Shown: in pieces, positions 10,513-21,389 of the stretch
Layout of the letters: each line of letters opens with the position of its first letter
Numbering within the stretch: the stretch's first letter is position 1
From: Tetrastigma voinierianum
Taxonomy: Eukaryota > Streptophyta > Magnoliopsida > Vitales > Vitaceae
Assembly (NCBI GenBank): GCA_016808115.1
Contig: JAEQBH010004433.1
Coordinates: forward strand, 124,001 to 188,000
Direction of reading: 5' to 3'
Length of the DNA stretch: 64,000 nt
Made by a program: the position numbers and the translations under genes
Notes under the pieces: generated by a model
What the model was told of the DNA's origin: nothing
The model's input: only the letters and a program-made list of their open reading frames with translations
The model's database searches: none

Positions 10513-12929
10513 TGTAAAACCCGTGAAAAAAAACAATTTTTCTGAAAAATGGTAAAACTATAATTTCGGTTGAAAATCGAAAATTTTCTATATCTCCCGG
10601 ATAATGGCGGACTTCACTTGTTGAATTAGATCTCGTAAAATCTAGTGCAGTGTTGAAATTTGTCAATTGAGGGGCAGTGAAATTTCCGTTTTTCAATACA
10701 TTGGGTGCTTATGGCATGACCATGTGGATGCCACTTGGGACCTTGGGAGATGAACACATGGAATGATGGCCATGTGGTGTATCAAGTGACACATATCACT
10801 TGGATAGAGGTAAACCATATTGAGCCATGTGTCGAAGTGGAGAAAGAAATGAAAGAAAGTCAAATGGAATAATAAAGGAAAAGAAAAAACCAAAATTTAA
10901 AAGGAATGGGAGTGGAACAGGGGAGTTCAGTTGCATAAGAACCAAATGAGAAAAAAAAAAAGAGAAAAAATGAAAGAAAAAGAGAAAATAAAGGGAAAAA
11001 TCAAAAGGAAAGAAAAAAGAGAAAATAAAATAAAAAGAAAGGAAGAAGAATTCGAACAAAAAGAGAGGAAAAGGCCACGTTTTGGCATAAGCGGACGAGG
11101 GTGGCGGGAGGAGGCTTGAGTAGAGAGAAAGAAAAAAGGTTTAAACTTCTCTTTATGATTTCTGACGATTGGACCGTCGGCTTTTGTCAAAGCAATAGGG
11201 AAAGTTCTTCTACGCAACGAGAGCTACGTGTGGGTACCAAAATCTTGGAGTTTCGTCAAACTCTACGAGGTAGAGAATTTTCCTACTTGGATTATTTTCT
11301 AGCCTAAAGGCTATTTAATGGCATTAGCGTTCTTTGGGGCCATAACTGGCCGCGTGATTTAGTCCTAAAATTTTAGGGTATTTGAATATTAAGAAATTTT
11401 GCGGTTCCCGAATGAGTCTTGGGTAGGTTGGGTTTGGTTTTAATCTCGAGAAGAATGTCTTCGGGTTTTTTTGAGTTTTTTGGTATCATAGTAATTTGTT
11501 GATGAATGGAACCAAAAATGGTTCATGGCCATGAAGGGACCGAGAGGTGCCCTGTTTATGTGAGTCCGAGATTTGGGCCATTTTGTGTGTTATTGTTGGA
11601 AAAATAAATAATATGTTGTTGTGTGTAAAATTAATGTTAATATGTGCTTGCGTGATGTATTAACATGGAAATTGTGATGAATGGAAATTATATATAGGAA
11701 ATAAAATTATCCGAAATTTTTAAATGTTGCATGTAGCTCTTATTGTGCATGTAACATTAAATGGCATGATTGCATTTCATATGCACGGTCACATGGCGTC
11801 GAGTCGGGTGTGTGTGCATGGTATTGGTTATTGACCATTCTTGGTGAACGTGTAGTGAGCTCGAAATTGGGACTGACGCGTCGAGATTGAACTTCATGGG
11901 TGCATCAAAATAATAATAATAAATTTAAATGTGTTTGGGTGAAGGAAGATGGGGTTTATCCCCACCCACACCGTGGGAATTGAAAGACCCAAATTTTATT
12001 CTTGGTCAGACATATGTATCCAGCGATGAAAGTTCGCAAAAGTGTCAAAAGGCATGCGAAGCCTGCGGTGAGACCCTAGAAATTCGTGACCCAAATAAAC
12101 ACTTAGGATTGGATAAATTAAAATGAATATTCGAGGGTTGTCCAACAGGTTAATTCATTGGGTGAAACACCAATGACTAGCTTTCACACTTGGCATTTTC
12201 ATGTATGAGGGAGTCGGTCAAGACTCGGGTTATGGGCATGAGGAGTCTCATCTCATGCATGACATGAAATATTCCAATAGGATTGCATTTTCTGAATGGA
12301 ATGTGGTTTGATGTATGTATGCCATTGCACGTGCATTTAGGAGGGGAGTAGCCCTTGTAGAAGAATTTTTCTACTGAGCATTGCTCACCCCATCGTGGGA
12401 CTCCCTTTCAAGTACAGGGGGTGTACAAGGAGACGGCGCTTCAATGAGGCCGTGATTATGAAGGAGGCTGATGTGTGGCCTTGATATTTCCTTTGTAAGA
12501 AGTATTTTGTATAAAAGAATTGTAACTAAATTCTTTTGGAATTTATTATTGTAAATGGTCGGGTATGTAATCATGGTTGAAGTGATCGGGACTCTTACGG
12601 ACTGTAATTAAGTTTTTCATTCTCATATTTTAGAATTAAATGTGATTGAATAGGTCCTGGTAAAGGGATGTATATTGGGGATATGAACAAATGGACCATG
12701 TGTGGTCAATACTACTTCTGTTGAGACCCTAGATGGGTTATGATTATACTGTTAAACAGGTTATATGTTGGGTAGAGCTCCTCGAACAAAGGAGACTCTA
12801 CCCGATTTTTGTGAAAATATGGATCTCGATAAATAGGACACAAAAGTGTGGTATCGGGTCACCCAAAATCCATAGGAATTCTACGGGTTGACAGGTTGTC
12901 AATGGGACCCCCGGATTTAGGGTTTCACA
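10513..12929 (+). repeat. Gypsy-A 5' LTR
   Basis: 2,417 bp, TGTAAAACCC to GGTTTCACA. It contains a purine-rich block at about 10840-11080 whose complement gives spurious Phe/Ser-rich frames, and an ATAATAATAATAA run near 11905. The U3/R/U5 limits cannot be placed by eye. It is about 1.2 kb longer than the 3' LTR, which has an internal deletion. Confidence 0.85.
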
Positions 12930-12932
12930 GCT

Positions 12933-12944
12933 TGGTATCGGAGC
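12933..12944 (+). other. Primer-binding site, tRNA-iMet type
   Basis: TGGTATCGGAGC, three bases after the LTR terminus, differs at one position from the TGGTATCAGAGC that pairs with the 3' end of plant initiator tRNA-Met. It marks the preceding LTR as the 5' LTR and sets the plus-strand orientation. Confidence 0.9.
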
Positions 12945-13243
12945 TTAGGTATACAAATACCTAGGACTTGATGGGCACAGGTCTAGATCATGCATCCATT
13001 GTGCATTTTGATAAATGAATATGTGTAATATGTTGCATGATACTGTATGGTATGTTGTGTGAATTATATACTTAGTAAATAGTATATAGGAAATGATGAA
13101 CATTGGGGTTAGGAAACGCAACCTTAGGGGTTCAAAAAACAAGAATAACGTGATAGTTCGAGATGTGAGGTCTATTAGAAGTGGCACATACACCACTAGT
13201 TAGACAAGAAAAGAAATCTCAGTTTGCTATTTGACTTGTGTAG

Positions 13244-13900
13244 ATGGAAAATTGAGGAAGAGGACGTAGAGGTCGTCCACGGGACAATAGTCAACCAATA
13301 CCTGTGTTTGATCCATATGCCTTTATAAGAGGCTGGAAGCCTTGTAGTTGCCATCGTGCTACGAGGCGGCGTGTTCTTCTGCTTTGCATGGACTAGTGCA
13401 ACGGTGGGCCAAGGAGGGACGAGTAACCTCCAGGGGTTTCAGGCATATGGTCCTCCAACATACATGGGAGGAGGGGACTAGATGGTAGGACAGCCTTGGT
13501 CATTGAAAGAGAAGTAGATGACACACGAAGCATCCAGGGCATGGGTGCTAGTGCTAAACAAAAGAATCGAGAAGACTTACGCTTTGTGCGAGGTTTCAAG
13601 GACGGGCGCGGCTATCAAGGCGAGTTGGTCGGGTTTCTCGCCGGGCGAGGCGGATGACATGTTGCATTGCCATCGGCCTAGGCACATGAGGCGGGTTGTT
13701 CCGGGGTAGGGATCCGAGTATGGGACATCATAGTTCCGATCATCAATGGGACATCTTGTGAGCCGCGGTTGTTCCTCACGGCATGGGCCATGGGAATCGA
13801 TGTCGGTCGAGTGCACCTGAAAGCACCTACTATTTGTGATAGGCCCGTGGGCGGGGCATGGCTGGGGTCGAGACTACGACTTCGGTAGGTATTTCAGGAC
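13244..13900 (+). pseudogene. Gypsy-A gag remnant
   Basis: Starts with a probable gag ATG at 13244 followed by an Arg/Gly-rich run (G-R-G-R-R-G-R-P-R), as in Tekay gag N-termini, but with a TGA as the third codon after ATG. Most of the capsid region is missing: about 650 bp remain where several hundred codons would be expected. Near 13655-13705 a decayed CCHC zinc knuckle can be read (H-C-H-R-P-R-H-M-R-R). Not functional. Confidence 0.6.
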
Positions 13901-13959
13901 CTAGAGTGTCAATCTACACTATGGTACTCTGGTGACTTGTGGATCGGTCGATACTCTGA

Positions 13960-14497
13960 GTGTCGTTTCCTCTCCTGCTTTCTTGATAAGAGTGTTGTTT
14001 AAATTTGGATGCATCAGTTAACTTGTGCTTTGCATCTTGTGTGAATGTTTTGGGCTTAAAGGTTGAATCTTTGGAAAGCGGGGTACATGTGGAGTTCACC
14101 CACAGGGACAGAATTTGAGTTGATCAAATATGTCGGGATTGTGAGTTAGAGATCCTCGGGGTTACGCTCACGATGAACCTTCGGGTGATAGACATATGTC
14201 AGTTTGATGTCATCCTGGCATGGATTGAGGTGGGCGTCTGCCAAGTCGATCATTGATTGTGATAGTAAGAGGATTACTGCTTACACATAGGACGGTATTC
14301 GTGTGACTTTTCAAGGGAGAAGTATGATGCTTTAACCCAGATCGTGCACGACTCTAGATGGAGTGGACAGTTGATGGGTTGGCTAGCAAGCCTTACCCAA
14401 GAGGATGAGGGGAGATGGGATTTGAGTCTACCTCGGGTGGTTTGCGAGTATGAGGATGTCTTTTCGGACGAGCTGTTAGGATTACCTACGCACAGGG
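13960..14497 (+). pseudogene. Gypsy-A protease and protease-RT linker
   Basis: Degraded retroviral-type aspartic protease. After a region that should hold the D-S/T-G-A site (about 13975-14010, unreadable), the frame gives D-C-E-L-E-I and then FDVILAW, corresponding to the FDVILGMDWL motif of this family. From about 14395 the linker reads LPRVVCEYEDVFSDEL, the usual lead-in to RT. The frame is cut at 14497 by LTR-E and resumes at 16976. Confidence 0.75.
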
Positions 14498-15116
14498 TGT
14501 AGCGACCCTCGAGCCGGCCGGGCAGGTTGGCGGATCGAGCTGAGAGCTTGAGGGCCTTCCGGCGAAGCCATTATCCATCCATTTAACAAATACATTTCAT
14601 TTCTAGACGTGTTTTCGTTTTCAACTCTTTGCGGAAGCGATTTCATTTGGTAGGGCATAAGCGAGTTACAAATTAATGCAATTCCTTTACAAAAAAATAT
14701 GCATTTGGCAAAGATGGCATTTTATGTCGTTTACATGAAATATCCAAAATCGTGTTGACTATAGGTGAATAATTTCGGTTAAACTCCTTTGTTTTACTAT
14801 GGCTCAACATCATGCAAAAAAAAAAATATAGTGAGAGTTGCGTAGTGACGGGCATACTCAGTGAACTCTTTGAATGACTACGAGCTCCCTCGACTAGGTC
14901 GCTTCCTTGTCTATCACTCGGTACCTGCGCATTGTTAAAAATAATACGCTAAGCATTTTCATGCTTAGTGGTTCTATACAGTTATCTAATCCATTTCAGT
15001 TCAATACAAATCATGCATTTGTCAAAATAATGCTTTTATACAATGTCTGTGTAATGTAAAAGATACTTGTTCAAATACCTTTCAATATCATTTTAAACTT
15101 TTAGGTTGCGAGGATT

Positions 15117-15475
15117 CACATATGGCTATAGAGTCAACATTCTGACAGATTCAGTTGGTGAATGTTGTCTGAGCTGTCGATTCGGTAGCAATGTGATCTC
15201 GCGTTGATGTGCGATCTCACATATGGCTATAGAAATCAACATTCACGATAGATTCAGTTGGTGAATCTGTCTGTTTGTCATTCAGTAGTAATGTGATTTC
15301 ACATTCAATATTGCAATCATATATTTGCAGATGGGCATTCATGACAGATTCATTGTGAAATCCTATCTTATTTGTCCATTGACTGACTGTTTCATTCTGT
15401 GTACCTTTCAAATAGCAAAATGGGTTGTCACCTTCATAGCGGAGTCGGTTGGTGAATCCGTCATGTTGGTCGTCA
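15117..15475 (+). repeat. ~100-bp tandem repeat in LTR-E
   Basis: Units begin CACATATGGCTATAGA at 15117 and 15217 and share 'acagattcagttggtgaat'. A third, more diverged unit follows from about 15315, and a partial one near 15425-15470 ('gagtcggttggtgaatccgtc'). No coding sense. Confidence 0.7.
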
Positions 15476-15584
15476 AATAATACATTTCATCAATTTACTT
15501 TCATGTAGTAGAATTCACTTACTTAGTTCAAATACACGCACTCCATGCGAGATGACAAACATTTCGAATAATAATGATTCAAAT

Positions 15585-15585
<1 letters not shown>

Positions 15586-15628
<43 letters not shown>

Positions 15629-15673
15629 TATATATATATATATATATATACTATATATATATATATATATATT
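15586..15673. repeat. (TA)n microsatellite
   Basis: About 88 bp of TA repeats broken by two 'ACTATA' interruptions. Confidence 0.97.
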
Positions 15674-16975
15674 TCTAAATAGAACTTGAAATGGGGTGAG
15701 TTACAATGAACAGACAGAGAATAGAGAACAAAGAACAAATAGAAAACAAATAGAGATCAAACAACAAATAGAGAACAAACCAATTATCGATTCCTTTTCT
15801 CTTTCGATACCGAGTACTGGAATTAGGGTTGTGGAGTCTTCGCAGCACCTAGTCAAGTAAATATTCTTCACTCTTAGTAGTTAAGCAAATAACTTAATTA
15901 TACTAAACGAAAATCGCTAGAAACGACAGTGCAATCGTTTTTCACTTAGTCTCATTTTATTTGAACCCCATTGTCGTTTCTTAGGGTCCGCAAAAAGGGT
16001 GGTATACGGATGCAAAGCTTAGCGGTGCGAAATATGCCACTTCGGGGCTGTTGGGCGGTGGTCTTAGGTACCACTTTGGCCCGAAATGCCGTGCTAGTCC
16101 CTTGCGCAATAGTGCCAGGTACCATTTGAGTGGTACCGGTACCACCTTGCTGCATCATAGTGCCGATGCCACTTTTTATGCGGTACCATCTTGTAGATTT
16201 TGACCGAAATGTCGGTTTGGCATTTCTGGTACTGCTGTCAGCCTCCTCCAAATATCCATATAAAAATTACCATGAAATCCACCCTAAACAACTCCAAAGG
16301 TGGTTTAGAATCAATGAAAACCCTTTTCTCTTAAGTTAGGGTTTGATTTTTCTTACCTTGTCTCTTCAAATCTCCTCTTGTAGGTTGCTTGATCCCTTAA
16401 GGGGAAGAAATGGGAAGCAAACCCAACCAAAACCACTCCTTCTTTCAAACCCTAGCCTTTCTCCCCCTTTTCTCCTCTCATTCTCTCAAAAACGGGTTTG
16501 CTCATAAAATGAGCTCCCAAAGACTACTTTTGGTCTTTTAAAATACCACTTAAGTGTAAGGCCATGTTTGGTCTTCCACCCTATTCTTATTTCTCATTTT
16601 CTCCTTTTTGGTCTTCAATTCTTTATTTCCATAAGGGCTTGTTTGGCCTTTAACCCATTTTTCATTTAAGTATCCTATTATTCCACTTTGGCTATTCATT
16701 TATCATAAAATTCACTTAGACATTTATTCTTTATAACAATTGACCCTTAGGTCCTCATTGTACAAATTCTACATTTGCCCTTTTAAAGCAGGTTATTCAG
16801 GGTTCAATCACTTTCTCAATTTATATAATATTCAATCATATGCTCATAATTATTTACAATTTATCAATTTATCAAATTTATCGGAAAAACCCAAGTTTGA
16901 CTCAATTCATACCCGGTATATATATAATAAATTTATTATAAAAATTCTAGGGTATTTTTGGGGCGTTACACAGGG

Positions 16976-17354
16976 ATGTGGACTTTGTCATTGAGTTACA
17001 CCCTGGTACGTCGCCCATTTCTATGACTCCTCATAGGATGGCACCGGTTGAAGTTGCAAGAACTCAGGTCCAGCTGCAGAGATTGTTGGACGGGGCTTTA
17101 TTAGGCAAGTACTTCACCATGGGGCACTCCGGTTCTGTTTGCGAAAAATAAGGACAAGACCCTTCGACTATGCATTGATTATAGATAGTTGAACAGGGTT
17201 ACGATCAAGAATCATTATCCATTATCGAGGATTGATGATTTGTTTGATCAGCTAAAAGGGGCGCGAGTCTACTCCAAGATAGATCTTCGCACCGGCTATC
17301 ATCAGTTGAGAGTTAGGGAGACTAATATCCTTAAGAAAGCGTTTAGGACGCGGT
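16976..17354 (+). pseudogene. Gypsy-A reverse transcriptase, N-terminal part
   Basis: Resumes after LTR-E with D-V-D-F-V-I-E-L-H-P-G-T-S-P-I-S, then R-M-A-P, a frameshifted L-L-D region, [34 protein letters not shown] and K-A-F-R-T-R. The next expected blocks (Y-G-H-Y-E-F, the F/Y-x-D-D catalytic box and the thumb) are missing: the frame jumps to sequence that normally lies about 100 residues further on. This deletion removes the catalytic aspartates. Confidence 0.85.
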
Positions 17355-17935
17355 TGAGGCTGTTATGAGTTGGGAGAGGCCAAAGTCAGTCTTCGAGATA
17401 CAAAGTTTCTTGGGATTGGCAGGATGCTACAGGAGGTTTATTGAGGATTTCTCCCGGCTAGCAGCACCTATGACTAGATTAACCCGGAATGGGGTCAAGT
17501 TTGAGTGGAATGACCTGTGTGAGAAGGCATTCCAGTGAGAAGGCTTGCCGGCTCATATTCGATTAGTCCGGAGCAGGGGACGAGAGGTACATGGTGTATT
17601 GTGATGCCTCTAGGGACGGGCAGGATGTGTGTTGATGCGGTCAGGAGGGCCCTGTATGGTTCCGGACAGCTAAGAATCATGACGGGAGTACACTACACAT
17701 GACCTAGAGTTGGCAGCCATAGTCTTTGCTTTAAATATTTTGCACCACTATTTGTATGGTGAACAGTTTGAAGTATTTTAGACCATAAGATTCTGAAGTA
17801 TATTTCACACAACGAGACCTCAACATAAGGCAACGCAGATGGATGGAGTATCTGGAGGACTATGACTTCACTTTCTATTACCATCCTGGTAAGGCAAATG
17901 TAGTGGCTGATGCACTCAGTCGGAGGTCAGAGAGT
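17355..17935 (+). pseudogene. Gypsy-A RT tail and RNase H
   Basis: Begins E-A-V-M-S-W-E-R-P, then S-F-L-G-L-A-G-C-Y-R-R-F-I-E-D-F-S and V-K-F-E-W-N-D-L-C-E-K-A-F. RNase H follows with [17 protein letters not shown] and, after a stop, D-H-K (frame changed), [10 protein letters not shown] and [14 protein letters not shown]. At least three frame changes and stops occur. Confidence 0.85.
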
Positions 17936-17999
17936 CTTGGTGAGTGTGGCTACGAGGTGGAAGATGCTTGAGACTGTGGGACAGTTTAAGCTTCAGTAC

Positions 18000-18915
18000 A
18001 GTGATCAAACTCAAGGAACGCTAGGGAGTTTGGTAGCTCATAGATCCCTGCGAGTAGGGTGATTGAGTCAAAGGGCGGAGTTTGCGAGATATCGTCCATC
18101 GGGGTAGGTATAGTCAAGAAATACGGGTGTGGTGGGCAAATCCACATAGATGGTAGTCTTTGGTATAGGACGGGTTATGGTTCCCTAAACGCTGGAATGA
18201 GAGAGAAAGATCCTCAGAGAGTTCCACTACTCGTTTTGTTGATAATATCTAGGTGTCAGAAGATGCAGAGATCTTCATCGCCCGTGTGCGGAGCGGAATG
18301 AGAGTGGCATTGAGGTGTTGGCGATGTCCCGTGTCGCGAGTTAGGTTGAGCATCGAAGCCGGCGAGGGCTACGCCGGCCATTAGAGGTAGGCGGGTAGAA
18401 GTGGGAACGTGTCACGATGGATTTGTTACCACTTTCCATGGACACAGCGGAGACATGATGTCGTATGGGTTATAGTCGACCAGCTCACTAAGTCGGCAAA
18501 CTTTCTAGCAGTGCGAATGACCTTCACACTAGAGGAATTCTACCGGTTGTATATTCATGAGATTGTCCAATTACATGGAGTGCCAGTTTCTATCATATCG
18601 AACAGGGATCCCAGGTTTACGGCACACTTTTGGAAGAGTTTCCAAAAGGCTATGTGGACATAGTTAATGATGAGAACTATGTTTCATCAACAGACAGATG
18701 GTTAATTGGAAAGGACCATACAGGTTTTAGAAAACATGCTACGAGCATGTGACCTGGATCTTAAGGGTAGCTGGGATGAGCACTTACCCTTAGTGGAATT
18801 CGCCTACAACAACGATTCATCGGGCGAGAATGTTCGATGTCACCTAGCAGGTACTCTGTGGAGGCCATGTCGATCCTCGATTTTTGTACGGAGATTTGGG
18901 AGAGCACTCCGTCAT
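18000..18915 (+). pseudogene. Gypsy-A integrase zinc-binding and catalytic core
   Basis: The zinc-binding region (about 18000-18330) is badly decayed. The core starts near 18412 with T-M-D and continues with V-W-V-I-V-D-Q-L-T-K-S-A-N-F, Y-I-H-E-I-V and H-G-V-P-V-S-I-I-S-N-R-D-P-R-F. Gypsy integrases normally have S-D-R-D here; the catalytic Asp is Asn in this copy (GAT/GAC to AAC). The third acidic residue is in the Q-T-D-G-stop-L-E-R-T segment, where the Gln codon before it has become TAA. The triad is therefore broken. Confidence 0.85.
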
Positions 18916-18989
18916 TGATGCGGATCGATTCGAGACACCAAGAAGGTGGATTTGATTTAGGCGTCTTCTCATGGCTCTGGTGACAGAAA

Positions 18990-19445
18990 GAGCTGCATGC
19001 AGGCAGTGTATCGACCTCTAGAGTTCGAGATGGGTGATCATGTCTTCTTGAAGGTGATGCCTAAGAGAAGAGTGGTTAGATTCGACAAGCGAGGAAAGCT
19101 AACGCCAAGGTATATTAGGCCCTTCGAGGTACTCGAGAGGGTGGGCACAGTTGCATATCGGTTGGCGCTACCACCAAGTTTATTAGGTGTCCATGAGGTG
19201 TTCACGTCTCTATGCTTCGAAAGTATACTCCAGATCCAGCTCATGTATTTGATTGGGGAGAGATTACTGTTGACACTAATGGGACCTTCGAGGAGGGACC
19301 AATGCGTATCTTGGATAGCCGGAATCAGGTTTAGTGACGTAAGACCGTGCGGCTAGTGAAAGTCCATAGCGACACCGAGGAGTAGAGAAGGCAACTTAGG
19401 AACGCGAGGACACGATGCGGGCCACCTATCCTTCCCTATTTGAGG
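18990..19445 (+). pseudogene. Gypsy-A integrase C-terminus and chromodomain remnant
   Basis: Integrase C-terminal block: F-E-M-G-D-H-V-F-L-K-V, then Y-I-R-P-F-E-V-L-E-R-V-G and Y-R-L-A-L-P-P. After frame changes near 19230 and 19350, the end reads A-T-stop-E-R-E-D-T-M-R and Y-P-S-L-F-E. This is the A-T-W-E-x-E-x-x-M-R...YP-x-L-F signature of a group II chromodomain with the aromatic Trp codon changed from TGG to TAG. The chromodomain normally helps target integration to heterochromatin; here it is dead. Confidence 0.8.
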
Positions 19446-19539
19446 ACGAAGGTGCGTGGTCTAATATTTGGCATTAGAATATTACTACATATGCATGTGT
19501 TTGTGTGTGCTAGTATGTGTGAATTTCGGGGACGAAATT

Positions 19540-19556
19540 TTGTTAAGGGGGGAAGA
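19540..19556 (+). other. Polypurine tract of gypsy-A
   Basis: Purine run AAGGGGGGAAGAA immediately before the 3' LTR, preceded at 19527-19541 by TTCGGGGACGAAATT, a phrase characteristic of Tekay/Del 3' ends. It primes plus-strand DNA synthesis. Confidence 0.85.
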
Positions 19557-19558
19557 AT

Positions 19559-20730
19559 GTAAAACCCAGGAAAAATTCAATTTTTATGAAAATGGTAAAA
19601 CGGTAATTTTAGTTGAAAACCGGAAATTTTATAGATCTTAGATGACGAAACGGACGAAGAATGGTATTGGCTATTCACCATTCTTAGTGAATGTGTAGTG
19701 CTTGAAGTGGAGACTGACGTCAAAAGTGAACTCACGAGTGCATAAAATAATAATAATAAAATTTATGTGTTTGGGTGAAGCAAAGATGGAACCCCCCCCC
19801 GAAATTTTATTCTTATTAGGAACATATGTATCCAGCCGATGAGTTCTGAAAGTGTCGGAAGCGTCTTAGCTTGTGGTGAGACCTAGAAATTCATGACCTA
19901 AATAAACACACGGAATTAGATAAATTAAAATGAATATTGGAGGGTTTTCCAATGGGTTAAGTCATTGGGTGAAACACCCGATGGCCCAGTTTCCTATGGC
20001 ATTTGCATGTGTGAGAAAGTCGGCCAGGACTTGGGTTATGGGTAGGAGGAGTCTTATCTCATGCATGACTGAAATAATATTCCATATAGGATTGCATTTT
20101 AAGATGGAATGTTTGTTTGATGTATGTATGTCATTGCATGTGCATTTAGGCGGGAGTAGCCCATACAGGAGAATTTTCTACTAGGCATTGCTCACCCCGT
20201 CGTGGGACCCCCTTTCAAGTACAGGGGGTGTACAGAGAGACGACGCTCCGATGAAGCCATGATTATGAAGGAAGCCGATGTATGACCTTGATATTTCCTT
20301 TGTAAAAAGTATTTTGTATAAAAGAATTGTAACTAAATTATTTTTGGACAATTGTCTAAATAGTCGGGTATGTAATTATGGTTAGAGAGGTTGTTGATTC
20401 TTACGGACTGTAATTATGTGTTTTATTATCATATTTTAGAATTAAATGTGAATGAATAGGTCCCGATAAAGGGATGTATATTAGGGATATGGACAGATGG
20501 ACCATGTGTGGTCAATACTACTTCTATTGAGACTTTGGATGGGTTATGATTATACTGCTATATAGGTTGTATTTTAGGTAGAGCTCCTAGGGTTTCGGAG
20601 ACCGCGGATTTTATGAAAATATGGATCTAGATAAATGGGATCTGACGGTGGTATCGGGTCACCGGAAATCCCTGAAATTTTGTGGGTTGAGGGTTGTCAG
20701 TGGGGACCCCTCGAGTTTTTGGGTGTCATA
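19559..20730 (+). repeat. Gypsy-A 3' LTR with internal deletion
   Basis: 1,172 bp, TGTAAAACCC to GGGTGTCATA (terminal CA altered to TA). The first ~110 bp match the 5' LTR start. The sequence then jumps at about 19668 from 'gatgacgaaacggac' to 'gaatggtattggctattcacc', corresponding to about 11817 of the 5' LTR: roughly 1.2 kb is missing, including the purine-rich block. The rest matches 11817-12929. The right target duplication taaat follows. Confidence 0.85.
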
Positions 20731-21335
20731 TAAATACCACCACAAACTGATCTAGAGAAGGCCGATAAATTCGATGCATCATATCCATGAATATGGCCCC
20801 AGACATTGGATTAATCCAAATGGCATATTAATAATTTCATAGTCCACATATCTTAATGCGAAATGTTGTCTTTTGAATATCTAATTCCCGTATCCTAAAT
20901 TGATGATAACCAGATCTCAAATCAATTTTTAAAAAATAGCAAAACCCACATAATTGATCAAACAAATCATCAATCTAAGGAAGTGGATATTTTTTTTTCA
21001 CTATCCTCCCATTCAATTTAAAGTAATCAGCTGACCATAACTTGATCCATTATTCTTTTTACAAACAATATGGAGCACCCAGGTAATGTACTTGGCCAAA
21101 TGAACCCTTTATCTTGCAATTCTTGTAATTGAATTTTCAATTCTTTATGTTCAAGCAAAGCCATCCTATATGGAGCTACTGAAATGGGATTTGTACTTGG
21201 ATACACTTCTATAGAAAAATCCATCTCTCTATGGGGAGGTAAAAATTCTTCAGGAAAAACATTTGTAAATTCATAAACCTTCGGAATATAATCTATAACT
21301 ATCTTCTTTTTATCCTCACCTTGCATATTAAAGAA
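20731..21335 (-). pseudogene. Gypsy-B reverse transcriptase, N-terminal part
   Basis: Minus-strand RT. From 21335 leftwards: Y-E-F-T-N-V-F-P-E-E, P-P-H-R-E-M-D-F-S-I, P-Y-R-M-A, L-K-I-Q-L-Q-E-L-Q-D-K-G-F-I, and further left (decayed) the finger-palm blocks, ending with D-Q-F-V-V-V-F just before the insertion point at 20731. The D-D that follows lies at 4230 and its duplicates. It belongs to the chromovirus lineage, distinct from the Athila elements. Confidence 0.85.
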
Positions 21336-21389
21336 AAAACATTTCCCACATTCTTTGTTGAACCACCTATTGGATTAAACGGGTGGCAA

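Larger units (their letters stand above)
14498..16970 (+). mobile_element. LTR-E: solo LTR inserted in gypsy-A pol
   Basis: 2,473 bp from TGTAGCGACC to GGGGCGTTACA, bounded by exact 5 bp duplications caggg at 14493-14497 and 16971-16975. It interrupts gypsy-A between the protease-RT linker and the first RT residues. No internal coding, PBS or PPT, so it is a solo LTR left by LTR-LTR recombination. Termini of the TGTARCG...CGTTACA kind are common in plant gypsy LTRs. It includes a ~100 bp tandem repeat and a TA microsatellite. It is younger than gypsy-A. Confidence 0.9.
10513..20730 (+). mobile_element. Gypsy-A: Tekay/Del-type chromovirus, degenerate but complete in outline
   Basis: 5' LTR, tRNA-Met-type PBS, gag, protease, RT, RNase H, integrase, chromodomain, polypurine tract and 3' LTR appear in that order on the plus strand, with exact 5 bp target duplications taaat at 10508-10512 and 20731-20735. 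It is inserted in the RT catalytic motif of gypsy-B. The internal region carries the solo LTR-E, a deletion of the RT palm, and many stops and frameshifts, so it cannot encode its own transposition. The TGTAAAACCC...CA/TA termini, the 'TTCGGGGACGAAATT' phrase before the PPT and the C-terminal chromodomain remnant support the Tekay/Del assignment. Confidence 0.85.

Noticed and set aside
10796..11217. Phe/Ser-rich minus-strand frames resembling membrane proteins (also 4523-4804, 6280-6465)
   Set aside because: Translation of the complement of the purine-rich block of LTR-A, present in three copies with different frames.
18409..19356. Host gene candidates from the longer plus-strand frames
   Set aside because: They read as integrase core and C-terminus of gypsy-A with stops and frameshifts, not as host genes.
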